64,000 bases of DNA, taken from assembly GCA_016720905.1 (NCBI GenBank), contig JADKJT010000019.1:1-64000 (forward strand), given 5' to 3'. A program made the translations under genes and the position numbers. Within the stretch, counting starts at the first letter, position 1. Every line of letters starts with the position of its first letter. Shown here in pieces: positions 44,620 to 54,648 of this stretch. Source of the stretch: Gemmatimonadaceae bacterium (GTDB lineage: Bacteria; Gemmatimonadota; Gemmatimonadetes; Gemmatimonadales; Gemmatimonadaceae). The notes beneath the pieces are model-generated. The model was not told the origin of the DNA. It ran no database searches and saw only the letters and a program-made list of their open reading frames with translations.

Positions 44620-44654
44620 TTGACAAAAAAAACTGTCAATGCTAGTATCTCCCC
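44620..44654 (+). promoter_or_regulatory. Sigma-70-type promoter with overlapping palindromic operator; probable leaderless start
   Basis: TTGACA (44620-44625) and TAGTAT (44643-44648) are spaced 17 bp apart, a near-consensus housekeeping promoter. TTGACA also forms the left arm of the palindrome TTGACA-N8-TGTCAA (44620-44639), a likely operator for the repressor encoded immediately downstream. Only 6 nt separate the -10 box from the ATG at 44655, so transcription should begin at or next to the start codon, giving a leaderless mRNA. No Shine-Dalgarno is present. Confidence 0.75.
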
Positions 44655-45233
44655 ATGCTCGACATCCAAGTCATCGATGATCCAGCGGCGGCGACGGTGG
44701 CCTTGGAGCCGATGCGCAGCCGACTCCTCTCCGAACTGGCCGTGCCCGCCTCAGCGGCGGCGCTGGCTACGCGGGTCGGCTTGGCGCGGCAGAAGGTCAA
44801 TTACCACTTGCGCGCGCTCGAGGCGCACGGGTTGGTGCGGCTGGCCGAGGAGCGCCAATGGGGCGGTCTCACGGAACGGCTGCTCGTCGCCACGGCGGCA
44901 TCCTACGTCGTGTCTCCGGGCGCGTTGGGCCCGATCGCCGTCGATCCGAATCGGGACGTCGATCGCTTGTCCGCGAGCTATCTCATCGCCTTGGGCGCAC
45001 GGGTTGTGCGCGAGGTGGGCGATCTCATGCGACGCGCGAACGCGGCGGGCAAACGCATCGCGACTCTCGCCGTGGATACCGAGATTCGCTTCCGGTCGCC
45101 GACGGACCGGGCGGCGTTCAGCCATGAACTCGCCCAGACAATCGCGACACTCGTTTCGAAATATCACGATGAGTCCGCCCCAGGCGGTCGCGCGCATCGA
45201 CTCGTGGTCGTGGCGCATCCCCTCCCGAAATAA
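44655..45233 (+). CDS. HTH (ArsR-like) transcriptional regulator
   Basis: This 192-residue protein has an N-terminal winged helix (about 10-80): ALEPMRSRLLSELA, ALATRVGLARQKVNYHLRAL and EAHGLVRLAEERQW. The C-terminal about 100 residues have no obvious metal site. Regulators of this type sit next to SRPBCC (AHSA1) genes and autoregulate. Here a SRPBCC gene follows 20 bp later in the same direction, and a palindrome covers the promoter. The start codon lies at the predicted transcription start, so the message is probably leaderless. Confidence 0.88.
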   Translation: MLDIQVIDDPAAATVALEPMRSRLLSELAVPASAAALATRVGLARQKVNYHLRALEAHGLVRLAEERQWGGLTERLLVATAASYVVSPGALGPIAVDPNRDVDRLSASYLIALGARVVREVGDLMRRANAAGKRIATLAVDTEIRFRSPTDRAAFSHELAQTIATLVSKYHDESAPGGRAHRLVVVAHPLPK

Positions 45234-45253
45234 TCCGAACCCACGGAGCCATC

Positions 45254-46066
45254 ATGAGCGTGAAGCCAGAAGCCAGCGGACGTCGTTCGGTCCAGGTTGA
45301 AGTCCAAGTCCCCGGCACGCCGGAGGAAGTGTGGCAGGCCATTGCTACCGGGCCGGGTATTTCCTCCTGGTTCGTGCCGACTCACTTCGAGGAGCGCGAC
45401 GGAAAGCCCGTGGCACTGACCGTGAGCTTCGGTCCGGGCATGGAGGCGCGCTCCGTGGTGACGGCCTACGACGCACCACGGATGTTCGCCAATGCGTCGG
45501 ACGGCTGGATGCCTGGCTCGCCACCCATGGCGAGCGAGTGGAGCGTTGAAGCGCGCGGAGGAGGCCTCTGCATCGTCCGCATTGTCCACAGTCTTTTTGC
45601 CAGCACGGACGAGTGGGACAACCAGCTAGAAGCCACCGCCTCTGCATGGCCCGCATTTCTACGCACCCTGCGGATCTATCTCACGCACTTTCGCGGCCAA
45701 CGTTCCGCGATCATGCAAGTGATGACTCCCGTCGCGGGTACGGACGCCGAGTCATGGGAAACACTGACCGCGGCGCTGGGAGTGAAAGGCGTGAGCGTCG
45801 GTCAGCGTTGGACGACGCCCGCGGGTGTCGTACCGCTGAGCGGCGTCGTGGCGTATGTCACCGAGAATCCGTACGACGCCCTGCTGCGGCTCGACGCGCC
45901 GGGGCCAGGCATAGCCGCTCTTGGCGCCATGACGTACCCCGGTGGCCAGAGCATGGTCGCCATGAACTTCTACCTGTATGGCGACCAGGCGGCCGAAACT
46001 GTCGCCCGTGAGACACCAGTGTGGCAAGCGTGGCTCGAGGTGCGCTTTCCGATGCCATCACGCTGA
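45254..46066 (+). CDS. SRPBCC (AHSA1-like) protein, possibly two domains
   Basis: This 270-residue protein has a clear N-terminal AHSA1/START-like ligand-binding domain (about 12-150): VEVQVPGTPEEVWQAIATGPGI, WFVPTHFEERDGKP, then VRIVHSLFASTDEWDNQLEAT. A second, more divergent half (about 155-265) has a similar pattern and may be a duplicated domain. It is in an operon with the HTH regulator. Members bind hydrophobic small molecules or act as stress factors; no specific ligand can be named. Confidence 0.85.
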   Translation: MSVKPEASGRRSVQVEVQVPGTPEEVWQAIATGPGISSWFVPTHFEERDGKPVALTVSFGPGMEARSVVTAYDAPRMFANASDGWMPGSPPMASEWSVEARGGGLCIVRIVHSLFASTDEWDNQLEATASAWPAFLRTLRIYLTHFRGQRSAIMQVMTPVAGTDAESWETLTAALGVKGVSVGQRWTTPAGVVPLSGVVAYVTENPYDALLRLDAPGPGIAALGAMTYPGGQSMVAMNFYLYGDQAAETVARETPVWQAWLEVRFPMPSR

Positions 46067-46119
46067 CGCCAGTGTTGGCGCAAGAATGTGAGTCCCGCCT
46101 TCGATCGTGACGAACTGCC

Positions 46120-49100
46120 TCATCGTACACGCTGCGCAACGAACGTCACCGTGGTTTGATAGCGCATGAACTCCACCGGGCCGATGTTGTTGGGCCCGGC
46201 CTCGTATCTCCGGAAGATCGTGGTGAGCGTGCCGGTCGCGAGGTCGCCCGTGAACGTGACATTTGCCTGGCGTAGATTCGGCGTCCATCCGTGGAAGCTG
46301 TTGGGGTTCGTGACATATGTGGTGCCCGTGATCGTGCCCGACTGGTGATTGCCGGTCTCTGTGTAGATCTCGGGGTAGGCCGGATCGGTCGGGGGCAATC
46401 GGGGTGGTGTTCGCAGGTAGTGCCACGGTGTGCCGATGATCCGACCCGGATTGGGCGGCATGCTGGACAGCCCGGCGAATACCCAGTCAAAGTGCGTATT
46501 CATCCGGGCTCGCGTGATGTTGGTACCCTCCAGCATCACGACCCCGCGCGGAGCATACTGGCCGCCAAGAGTGGTGTCGCGCGGAAGGTGGAGGAATCCG
46601 CCCTCCATCGCGCCCGACGCAATCCGCATGATCTTGAGGCTATCGGTGGCAAAACAGATATGACAGATCTCCTGGGTGGCCAGACGCCCATCCTTGGGGT
46701 CGACCACCTGCGACGTCACGATAACCGACGTGAACTTCCATGCGCTGAGGCCTGGATCTACCGACGTCGTTGTGCTGTCCTTGCCGACTGCAGCTCCCGC
46801 GCTATCGGTGACTTCGACCAGCACTTTGAACACCCCGGGCCGCAAGAAGGTGTATGACACGGTGGTGTCGCCCTGCAGCCGGTACACGTCCGAGTTGCCA
46901 CCTTCACTGAACGTCCACTTGTAGTGCGCGTTCGCGGGATGCGTGCGCTGATGTCGCACAACAAACATCACCTGGGAGTCCTCGGGCACCCGGATATCGC
47001 GAGGCGCGAGGAGCGTGTTCACCACGTGCACCGGCTGATCCGTGCTCCCGATGATGACACTGCTGCCCGACGGCAGGTCCATGCCCACGATCACCCGGAC
47101 GTTGTGCTCACCGGGTGTCGCGAAGGTGTGGGTGGCCGTGGGCACCGTGGTGCGCAGGAATACATCGTCCTCGTCGTCAACGCCGCCAAAGACCCACGTG
47201 TAGTGCAGCGGGCCCGTGAGCGTTGGCGTGATGCCGTTCGTGGCCGTTACCGTGAACGCGATCGGTCGACCGGGGCTCACATAGGCCGGATTCGGACTGA
47301 GGGCGAAGCGCAGGTTCGCCGACGAGCTTGTTATCGCCCGGGCAATCAAGACGCCGGCCGCATCCTTCAGTCGAACGCTGAGTTCGACCGTACCGACCTT
47401 GGTGTGCGTGTGCGTGTACGTGGGCACCGTCGTCACGACCGGCGTGCTTCCGTCGTTGACACTCCAGGTATAGGTCGACCCGGCGGTGGCCAACGTGCCT
47501 GCACTGGCGGTGAATGTCTCGGTGTCACCGAGGAACACCTCCGTCGTGCTGCCACGCACCGTGAATGGCGCGTGAATCACCGTGAAGGGAATCGCATCCA
47601 CGAATCCTCTCTCGGTGGGTGCCGAGGGAGAAAGCGCATCCAGTCTCGCGTAGTACGACCGGGTACCGGCGACGTTATCGAGCGAGAAGCCGTTGCCGAG
47701 GTCCTTCGTACCGGCTGCATCCCAGATGTTCAGGCTCTGCACGTCAGGTTCACTGCCAACCTCCTTCACCGGACAATCCGTGCAGAGGTATCTGAGCCTG
47801 AGCGTCGGGTCGGACGACCGCAGCGATGCGGAGAGCGTCTTCCAGGTATCGGTCAGAATGTCGAAGTATTCAATACGAGACTGCGTGGGGTAACGCCCCA
47901 GTCCCGCCTTCTGCTGCTGGAACTCGCTGAATCGCGACCAGATCTTCGACAGCGGCACTTCCGACGTTACCGAGAGTGCGTACGCGTCAGTGAACGTGCC
48001 GCCCGCCGCCCCGACCTTCGCGGAAAGCAAGATCGGCGTCAGCGTACCCGACGTGAACGTCATCGTCCGGCCAGCCGTCGGAAAGTTGGGGTCGGCGAAC
48101 CGCACAACGGTTTGCGTGCCGGTGGATTGCGCGCCGTAGGCCACGACGGCATGCCCACCGATCGCCCCCTCCAACGCCAGCAGCACGGGCTGACCCGTCA
48201 ACTTCAGGGTCATCAGGATCCACATCGACGTCAGGTCCTCGGCTTTGGTCCCCTTCGCCTTGGCCTGCTGCTGCAAGCTCTTGATCTGTTGCAGCCCTGC
48301 GTGAAAGCGATCCTCATAGTCCAACTGCACGGCGCCGGCGAATCGAATGCCCTGCACGTTGTCCAGCACATTGGGCAAGGTCAGGTCGTATTGGTGATAC
48401 AGCGACGGTTTGCCGTTGAGTTTCTGGAAGTAGTAGTAGTACATCGACGTGATGCTCATGCCTTCGCACTCGCCCAGCGGTGAGGCATAACTCCACGGTT
48501 CTCGAACTCCCAGTTGTCGACGGCTGGTCGAAACCCGCTGTCAAACGTCCCGATCAGCTTCGCTTGCTGGTCTTGATCCACACGACCTTCACGCTTCCGA
48601 AACTCGACGCCATCGCGCTGCGCAGCGCACTGACGGCGGGCGTATTGCCTGGCAGTGCCATGAGATCGCGCGTGAAATGTCGGGTGGAGAGCGTGGCGGT
48701 GGACGACGTCCGCTCCACCATCGTGATCGGCTCCAGTTGATTGCCGGCCTGATCGTAATAAAACGGCATGACCGCCTCGTCGTCGGTGACTGACAGCGGC
48801 ATCGTGAGTGTCACCAGATTGTCGGCGTAGTCCTGACCGTTGTTGATCACGAGCGTCGGTCCAACTTGCACGAAGTCCGTCGGCAGCGTGGGCTTGATGG
48901 TGGAGTCGGCGATCACGTCCACTCGGTCGCCGTGGCATAGGCGCCCGCAGGGATGGTGATGTGAAGCAATCCAGCCTGTCCCCGGTCTTTCGGTATACCA
49001 ATGTGCCGCCGCCCGATGGCACCGCCGCCTTGTCCACCAGTGTCTGCGATTGGGCGCCCATCGCGCTGGCGCGGAACTTTACCGGGGCCAGCGTCCCCAC

Positions 49101-49463
49101 CCGCGCACTCACTACCTGCGTTCCCACCTGACTTCCCAGCGTCCAGTCACCGGCGAGAGCCACGCCATTCGTGCCGGTTGTCGCCGACGCGTTGGACAGC
49201 GAACCGCCCCCGGAGTCCACGCTGAACTGCACGGAGATACCCGCCAGCGCGGTACCCGCCGCATTCGTGACCAGCACGGATGGGCGAATCGGCAACATCG
49301 TATTCGGCAGGCCCGATTGGGCATCGCCGGTTACCACCGATAGCGCGGCCGGTACGTTCGACGGCATCGGTCCGGGCGTCGGAGGCGGGGAAATGGCGTC
49401 GCCGCCGCCACCGCACGCGGCGAGGAGGAGCATCAGCAGGGCAGCAATTGAAAATCGTCGCAT
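46120..49463 (-). pseudogene. Secreted papain-like (C39-type) peptidase with PKD repeats, frameshifted in its 5' third
   Basis: The 3' 2.3 kb (48459 to 46120) is one intact frame with PKD/Ig-like repeats (GSTYTWSVNDGSTPV, PLHYTWVFGGVDDED, NAHYKWTFSEGGNSD). Upstream the same protein can be followed only by changing frame around 48940, 48915, 48580 and 48490. The pieces begin with a lipoprotein signal (ALLMLLLAACGGG, ATG 49463) and an invasin/Ig-like domain, then a ZU5-like part and FDSGFRPAVDNWEF. The joined sequence then reads YASPLGECEGMSITSMYYY and, later, GGHAVVAYG and FADPN. These are the Cys, His and Asp/Asn elements of a papain-like fold. The catalytic Cys codon is at 48466-48468, just outside the intact frame. 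A paralogue lies at 59590-62358. Confidence 0.75.
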
Positions 49464-49621
49464 GAATAGGTAGGCGGATGGTCCAGACGGGTGCGCGCAA
49501 TCCGGCCGGTTTCGGCTCAACAAACTTCGCGGGCAGGTGCCGAAAAACCTCCGGAGCGCGCGGCCCCAGCCCGCTACGGCGCCCTGCGGTCCCACGACAT
49601 GCGGGGACGTGCCACGTACCA

Positions 49622-49763
49622 CACAGCACCCTCCGCAGATATCGATGTGCGGATAGCGCCGCCCAAGCTCGCCCATGAGCCTTCCCAGCCCCTGCGGATC
49701 GCCTTCCTCCAGATGCCCGATCTTGCACAACGAGATCGAGTGGTCTGTCTGCTCGCGGGCCAC
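49622..49763 (-). pseudogene. C-terminal fragment of a homocysteine S-methyltransferase
   Basis: About 47 codons from 49763 downward read SISLCKIGHLEEGDPQGLG and RRYPHIDICGGCC. This matches the C-terminal zinc-site region of homocysteine S-methyltransferases, where a GGCCGTD-type motif supplies two zinc cysteines. After GGCC the frame loses similarity. The N-terminal about 240 residues, including the third zinc cysteine, are missing, because the propeller gene ends only 5 bp away. It is therefore a remnant, not a functional enzyme. The rest of 49464-49621 shows no gene. Confidence 0.55.
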
Positions 49764-49767
49764 GCCT

Positions 49768-51067
49768 CTACTTGATCTTCACGCGTTCAATCGTCGTCCA
49801 AAACTTCGGCAGGGTACCTTTGCGTGTTCGTCAGAATGGCCCATCCACCAGGTTCCGAACGCGGCGATGGCGCGGCCCTTGGGCAGGATCACCCGTTCGA
49901 TGATTTCTCCTTCCTGTTCACCACGTCGTAGCGCAAGCCCCGTTGGCGGACGGGATCGCGGTGCGCGGAACGATCCAGACATTGCCCTCGAGATCGACCT
50001 TCATCGCGCCAGGTTGAATGCCGGTCCGTAGTCGGGCAGGTCCTTGGCTGGCACCAAAACAATTTCGGTGGTCAGTCGTCGCGGTCCATCCGGGAGTCTG
50101 CATCGTTTGGGGCTTCATGGACTCCATTTGCTTTTCCAGCATCGGCTTGATGGAATCGATGACATGTTGCTTGCCGTCATCCGTCAAGCGCTTCCAGTCA
50201 AACGCCATCTTTGGGGATGTCCTCCGCGTGCCGTCGGGGGCCACCCATTCCATGTGATAGTCATGCGACGGAGAATCGCGATCGTGCCATCCGGCAGCAG
50301 GCCCCACTCGTCGGCCGTTTGCGTGGGATTGACGGTGAGCCTTTGCGTAAAGTTGCCGCGGTCGTCGCGAGAGGCCACGACCGATGCGTACTGCTGCACG
50401 ATCTTCACGGTCGCGATCGTATCGATTTTGCGCGTGTCGAAGTCGGCGCGCACGATCGGCGCGGAGTCAATGGCGGCAGGTGCCGTCGCCGACTTCTCAA
50501 TCATGATCTTCTGATTGAGCTCGATGAGTGCCTTATTCTGATTGGGCGGCGTGCCTTGATACACCAGGCGGCCTTTGGCATCGAGCGTGGGCGTGCCGTA
50601 GATGTAGCCGACGGACAGCGTCACGATGTCCTGCGGACGCGGCAGCGCCGTGACGTGCGCAACCTTTCCAGTCGGATCGATGGTCAGTAGCGATCGCGAG
50701 GCAATATCGAGATACATGGTGGAGTCGGCCGGCATCGCGATAAGATGCGCCGATGGAATGCTGATGCCGGAGCTGCCGAGTGTTCCGCTGGTTCTGGATG
50801 AGTCGAGCGCCGCGTGAAGTGTTTGAGCGACTTGTCGTACATCAGCACGCGGTATCGCTGAACATCATTGACCAGGACACGCCCATCGGACAGCGCACGC
50901 ACCGAGAGACGCACGCCCAATGAATCGGTCGAGACCGCCACTGGCGCCGGCACTTCGCGGACTTTGATCTTGTCCTGTGTCGACTGCGGCTGTGCACTCA
51001 GCGGCTGCCCCATCAGCGCGGCGCCAATGGTGAAAGCGAGCATCGGACCTGCAAAGGTGAGGGTCAT
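49768..51067 (-). pseudogene. Exported beta-propeller-like protein, multiply frameshifted
   Basis: ATG 51067 has a good GAGGGAG site and opens a signal peptide (AALMGQPLSAQP), then VSTDSLGVRLSVRALSDGRV. Continuity then needs frame changes near 50755, 50265, 50050, 49935 and 49840, ending FWTTIERVKIK with TAG at 49768-49770. Joined pieces include MPADSTMYLDIASRSLLTID, DEWGLLPDGTIAILR, then DYHMEWVAPDG and MKVDLEGNVWIVPRTA. These are repeating blade-like units of a six-bladed beta-propeller of the kind common in this lineage. It is 11 bp downstream of the OB-fold lipoprotein and would be cotranscribed with it. Confidence 0.7.
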
Positions 51068-51078
51068 GGCCGGCTCCC

Positions 51079-51420
51079 TCAAGGGCTCAGCACGATGGCC
51101 GCCATCGTGCGACCGAGGATACTGAACACCGACTCGAAGCGACCCTCCGCTTTCGTCTTCGCGCCTTGGCGAGGAACACCCTGACCCCTGGCGATCACGT
51201 AGATCTTCCCTGTTCCATCATCAATCTCGTACGCGCCCGTTCCGAGCACGCCGACACTCTGCGTCACGGTGCCTTTGACACGTACCGTCTTGCCATCGTA
51301 CTCCTGCGGCCGATCCAGCAGGTCCTTGATGTGAATCGCTCGTGAGCAGGCGTTCAAGCCAACGAGTACCATGCCGAGCATCATGGTCGTTCGAGCGTGG
51401 CGTGCGAAAGTCCTAGTCAT
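51079..51420 (-). CDS. Small OB-fold-like lipoprotein
   Basis: This 113-residue protein has a lipoprotein signal (LGMVLVGLNACSRA). The mature part reads IKDLLDRPQEYDGKTVRVKG, TGAYEIDDGTGKIYV and ARGQGVPRQGAKTKAEGRFE, the pattern of small OB-fold proteins that bind in the periplasm (similar to BOF/YgiW-type domains, though not clearly one of them). A strong GGGAGAGGG lies just before ATG 51420. It is the first gene of a two-gene unit with the broken propeller gene. Confidence 0.78.
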   Translation of the reverse strand: MTRTFARHARTTMMLGMVLVGLNACSRAIHIKDLLDRPQEYDGKTVRVKGTVTQSVGVLGTGAYEIDDGTGKIYVIARGQGVPRQGAKTKAEGRFESVFSILGRTMAAIVLSP

Positions 51421-51724
51421 GTTGCCCTCTCCCGGGTCGGCCTGACGTGATCCATCGCTTGAAAGTTGTATGCGAAGCTGGTTCAGCCTGCATCCAACAG
51501 CAAGTGTAGAACCCCTGGTGGTCAACGCGGGGTCCCCCCAACGCGTCCCCCATGCGGCTCCCAGATCTCTCCCTGATCGGCCGCCGCCAAGATACATTCG
51601 TTGCGTAGGGACTACTCCCCACCTGCGTCCGGGCGAAGCAATGTCACCGCACTCCGGTTTTCGTCGTTTGCGCACGGAGGGCACCCGCAGACGTGCGGGA
51701 ATTTCCAAGAGCCGACAGCCTCAC
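51421..51724. other. Non-coding gap
   Basis: This stretch of about 300 bp separates the minus-strand lipoprotein unit from the plus-strand RCC1 fragments. I find no convincing reading frame, promoter or repeat in it, beyond the ribosome-binding site of the lipoprotein at its left end. Confidence 0.5.
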
Positions 51725-52340
51725 GTATTGCTAGGCACAGCGATTTATACCAACTGGGACGCGAGACCAACCACCTTGACGATTCGATTCCACGCCGGTC
51801 GTCGGCGTGGAAGACGCTGAGTGTCAGCACACAACGCTACCTCGTGCACCATCGCCCTCGATAACTCGGCCTACTGTGTGGGCATTTACGGAGTGCGTCA
51901 CCACACCGTGCTGGTGGGGCAGCCGTCCCAAACCCAAACCATGCTACCGGTGCAAACTCCGGAACGCCTTAGGACGGTGTCGCACGGCGACTTGTTCCTC
52001 TGCGGGCTGGCCATGGACCACGCTGTGGTGTGTTGGGATCGAACACCTCCGGCAGTCTCGGCAACGGCTCGAACGCGACGAATACGATTATGAGCCAAGG
52101 CGAATCGTCGGCAATATGAGCTTTGCGAAGGTCGAGGCGTTATCTCGCTCGTTTGCGTGCGGAGTGACGGTAGGTGGCGACCTGTATTGCTGGGGTGCCT
52201 TTCCCCAGCAGCGATATCGACCCGGCTCGGCGCGAAGGCCTACTCGCCAGTGCAAATCGCCAAGGGTGTCAAGTTCACCGACGTGTTTGGTTCAGGCAGG
52301 GTGTGCGGAATTGCCACGGATGGTCGCGCTGTGCTGGTAG
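51725..52340 (+). pseudogene. RCC1-repeat protein fragment with frameshifts
   Basis: Across three frames the plus strand encodes RCC1-like repeats: TSCTIALDNSAYC, LFLCGLAMDHAVVCW, then SFACGVTVGGDLYCWG, then GKGVKFTDVFGSGRVCGI ending ATDGRAV. If one base is restored, the end would read VCW and TAG at 52338-52340, a typical terminus. The pattern F..V..G....CG....G..YCWG is the signature of secreted RCC1 propeller proteins. The 5' portion, including any signal peptide, is missing or unrecognisable, and at least three frame changes are needed. Confidence 0.65.
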
Positions 52341-52721
52341 TGATCGGTCGACTCTTCGGCAGTGGTGGCCTCTCGGCGGCCTTTCGCGCGGTGTGCCTCA
52401 CGCTGACGGTCGCCTTGCCCTCTCTCTCTGCTCTCGCGGGCCAGCGTCGACCGGGGGTGAACATGGGATTTTACACCACCACTGACCTGCTCACCGGCGA
52501 CGTGGAGGGCGGTTCCATCACCTCAAGCACCACACAGGCCAACGAGGATACTGCGCACGATGGTCGGACCCACGCTGTATCAGGTGGAAGGGCAGGGGGC
52601 GCGCATCGGCACGACTGTCCGCGTGGATTTCGCGTCTCCACGCCTGCACGGCCCCACGCCCACCTTGTTCTTTTACGCGCACGTTTCTGGGCAGCCAGCC
52701 GCGGCAGGGCGGTGGCGCTGA
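52340..52721 (+). pseudogene. Short exported protein of unknown function, one frameshift
   Basis: From GTG 52340 a signal peptide-like stretch (AVCLTLTVALPSLSALAG) leads to NMGFYTTTDLLTGDVEGGSI. Around 52560 the frame changes and continues as MVGPTLYQVEGQGARIGTTV, DFASPRLHGPTPTLFFYAHV and a stop at 52719-52721. No family is recognised. The following 280 bp up to the next gene hold nothing I can identify. Confidence 0.45.
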
Positions 52722-53003
52722 GTACACTGGGCGCCGGTTTCCGCTGGGTGCGTAAGCAGTGATCCCTGTGGGCTTGAACCGCAGGCTTGAGCGCAGCCCC
52801 GGCCACCACGCGGAGGCCTTGGCGTGGATGGCAGTCCCACCGGAGCGTCTGATCGGTCCGCGCCGGCATCGCTCCCCCCAGCCATCGCGCATGATGTCGT
52901 GGGCGCTTTTTGCGAAATGAGGGCGAAATAACGAGTCCGTAACGGCGAAATCCTTCGTTGGCTAGTCGATGTCGGACTCACCTTCTCTCTGTCCTCGCTC
53001 AAC

Positions 53004-54560
53004 ATGCCTCGTTCCGTAACCGCTCTCACGCTTCGGATGTGTCTGGCGCTTCCGCTCCTCGCAGCGTGTGCATCGAAGTCCGATCCGACCTCAAAGGGCG
53101 ATGACACGACTCCGTCCGCCAGCGATATGACGTTGAGCGGCACGATCGCGGGCTGCAGGGCACCGGGACGGTGCTCACGGTCAACGCGCGAGCGATATAG
53201 CGCTCGCCGAACCAGCCCACGTTCCAGTGGACGCTGAAGAAAGGCACGAACTACGCGATCGCGGTGAAAACGCAGCCGTCGAGCCCAACGCAGCTGTGCA
53301 CCCTCACGAATAGCTCGGGCACGCTCTCTGCGAACACGTCAACGGCGACGCTGACTTGCGTCACGCAGTCGTTTGGGATTCGCGGCACCATCAGCGGCCT
53401 GACGGGCACGGACTGACTCCTGGCGTTGAGCGGTGGCACCCCATCGCGATCGCCGCGGGCGCGACCACCTGCGAATTTCCGGCGCTCAGGAGCGGCACGC
53501 AGTTCGCGATCACCGTCGCCTCGCAACCGTCGGGCCAGCAATGCGTCGTGAACAATGGGAACGGCACGATCGCGGGCGGCGATGTCACTGCCGCGAGCGT
53601 GACATGCATCTCCAGCGGACTCACCGTGGGGGGGCTGCGCGATCAGCCTGTCGGCAACTGGCCTCACGTTGCGCCTGAACGCGGGGAGCCATTGGCGCTG
53701 ACGCGCCGCCGCGGTGGCGCATTGGATTGACCTTCCCACCGCGCTCTCGGCCAATTCCAACTACGTCATCGTGGTATCGAGCCCCGCGACGTCGCCGCTT
53801 TCAACGTGCCTCCGCGCAACGCCAAGGACGCGTCACCACCGCCAACGCGACGAGCACCACGGTGCAGGTGCTGCTTCTTGAAGCCCGCGCGCAGCAACCT
53901 GGAGGGCACGTACGCCATCGCCATCAACGGCCTCAGAGCTACCTCACAGTGGGCCGACGGCACGTACACGTTTGCCGATCACGGCAACGATCCGTCGTGT
54001 TCGAACAACGGCAACGGCGTCGAGTACGGTGGGTACAAACGCTTCCAGAACGATTCGGTGTCGATCTTCAACGCATTCCAGGATACGGACGGCAACTGCG
54101 GAATTTGGGACGCCACGGTCACGCCGAGCGGACTGCAAGCCCGCATCCTTCGTGTCGGCGGTGCGCTCACGGTGCTAAGCCTGTCTGATAACACCACGTT
54201 CACGCTGAACGCGGTGAGTTCGAATCCGGCCACGCTGGTCGGCGCATTCTCGCGCGCCGATGGAACGGACGGTGGTGTCATCGTGTTCGAGGCCGACGGC
54301 ACGTTCATGTTCGCGGAAGCGCAGGACTCGCCGAGCACCGCGGCACGGCGAGTATTGAGCGCGCTGCTACACGGTGTCAGGCTCGTCGTTCACGGTGTCT
54401 TTCGCCGCCGCCTGTCGCCCCGATGGCGCGCCCGCTGGACTTGAACGGCACTGCCGGATTCTCGGCGCGAAATGGGGCGGCGATTCCGTTCACTATCAAC
54501 TCCGCGACGACGATCACGATCGACGGTGTGCTCTATCGCCGGTTGGAACCGAACGGCTAG
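53004..54560 (+). pseudogene. Repeat-containing lipoprotein, multiply frameshifted
   Basis: ATG 53004 opens a lipoprotein signal (CLALPLLAACASK). Downstream, in changing frames, are at least two copies of a repeat that reads roughly SGTISGL.GTG..L, then GTQFAITVASQPSGQQCVV and NNGNGTIAGGDVTAASVTC. The other copy has GTNYAIAVKTQPSSPTQLCT. A separate C-terminal domain follows (LEGTYAIAINGLRATSQW, CGIWDATVTPSGLQARIL) and the protein would end ITIDGVLYRRLEPNG. Six or more frame changes and an in-frame TGA at 53415 interrupt it. The repeat occurs in other secreted proteins of soil bacteria; its function is unknown. Confidence 0.65.
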
Positions 54561-54648
54561 AGGTACTTTGAGCGGGCCGTGGCGGGCTCTCGTCAGCGGG
54601 TCGAAACGGCGGCACATTCGCCCGCAGCAAACACCCGATAGTTCTCAA

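Noticed and set aside
46067..46080. Short hairpin CGCCA-GTGT-TGGCG between convergent genes
   Set aside because: Only 5 bp of stem and no T tract; too weak to call a terminator.
46924..48483. A 519-codon plus-strand open frame
   Set aside because: Arg/His-rich composition and no recognisable domain; it mirrors the intact minus-strand PKD region.
48456..49763. One continuous 435-residue protein on the minus strand
   Set aside because: It fuses a methyltransferase scrap, a genuine lipoprotein start at 49463 and then an out-of-frame shadow of the same gene; not a real product.
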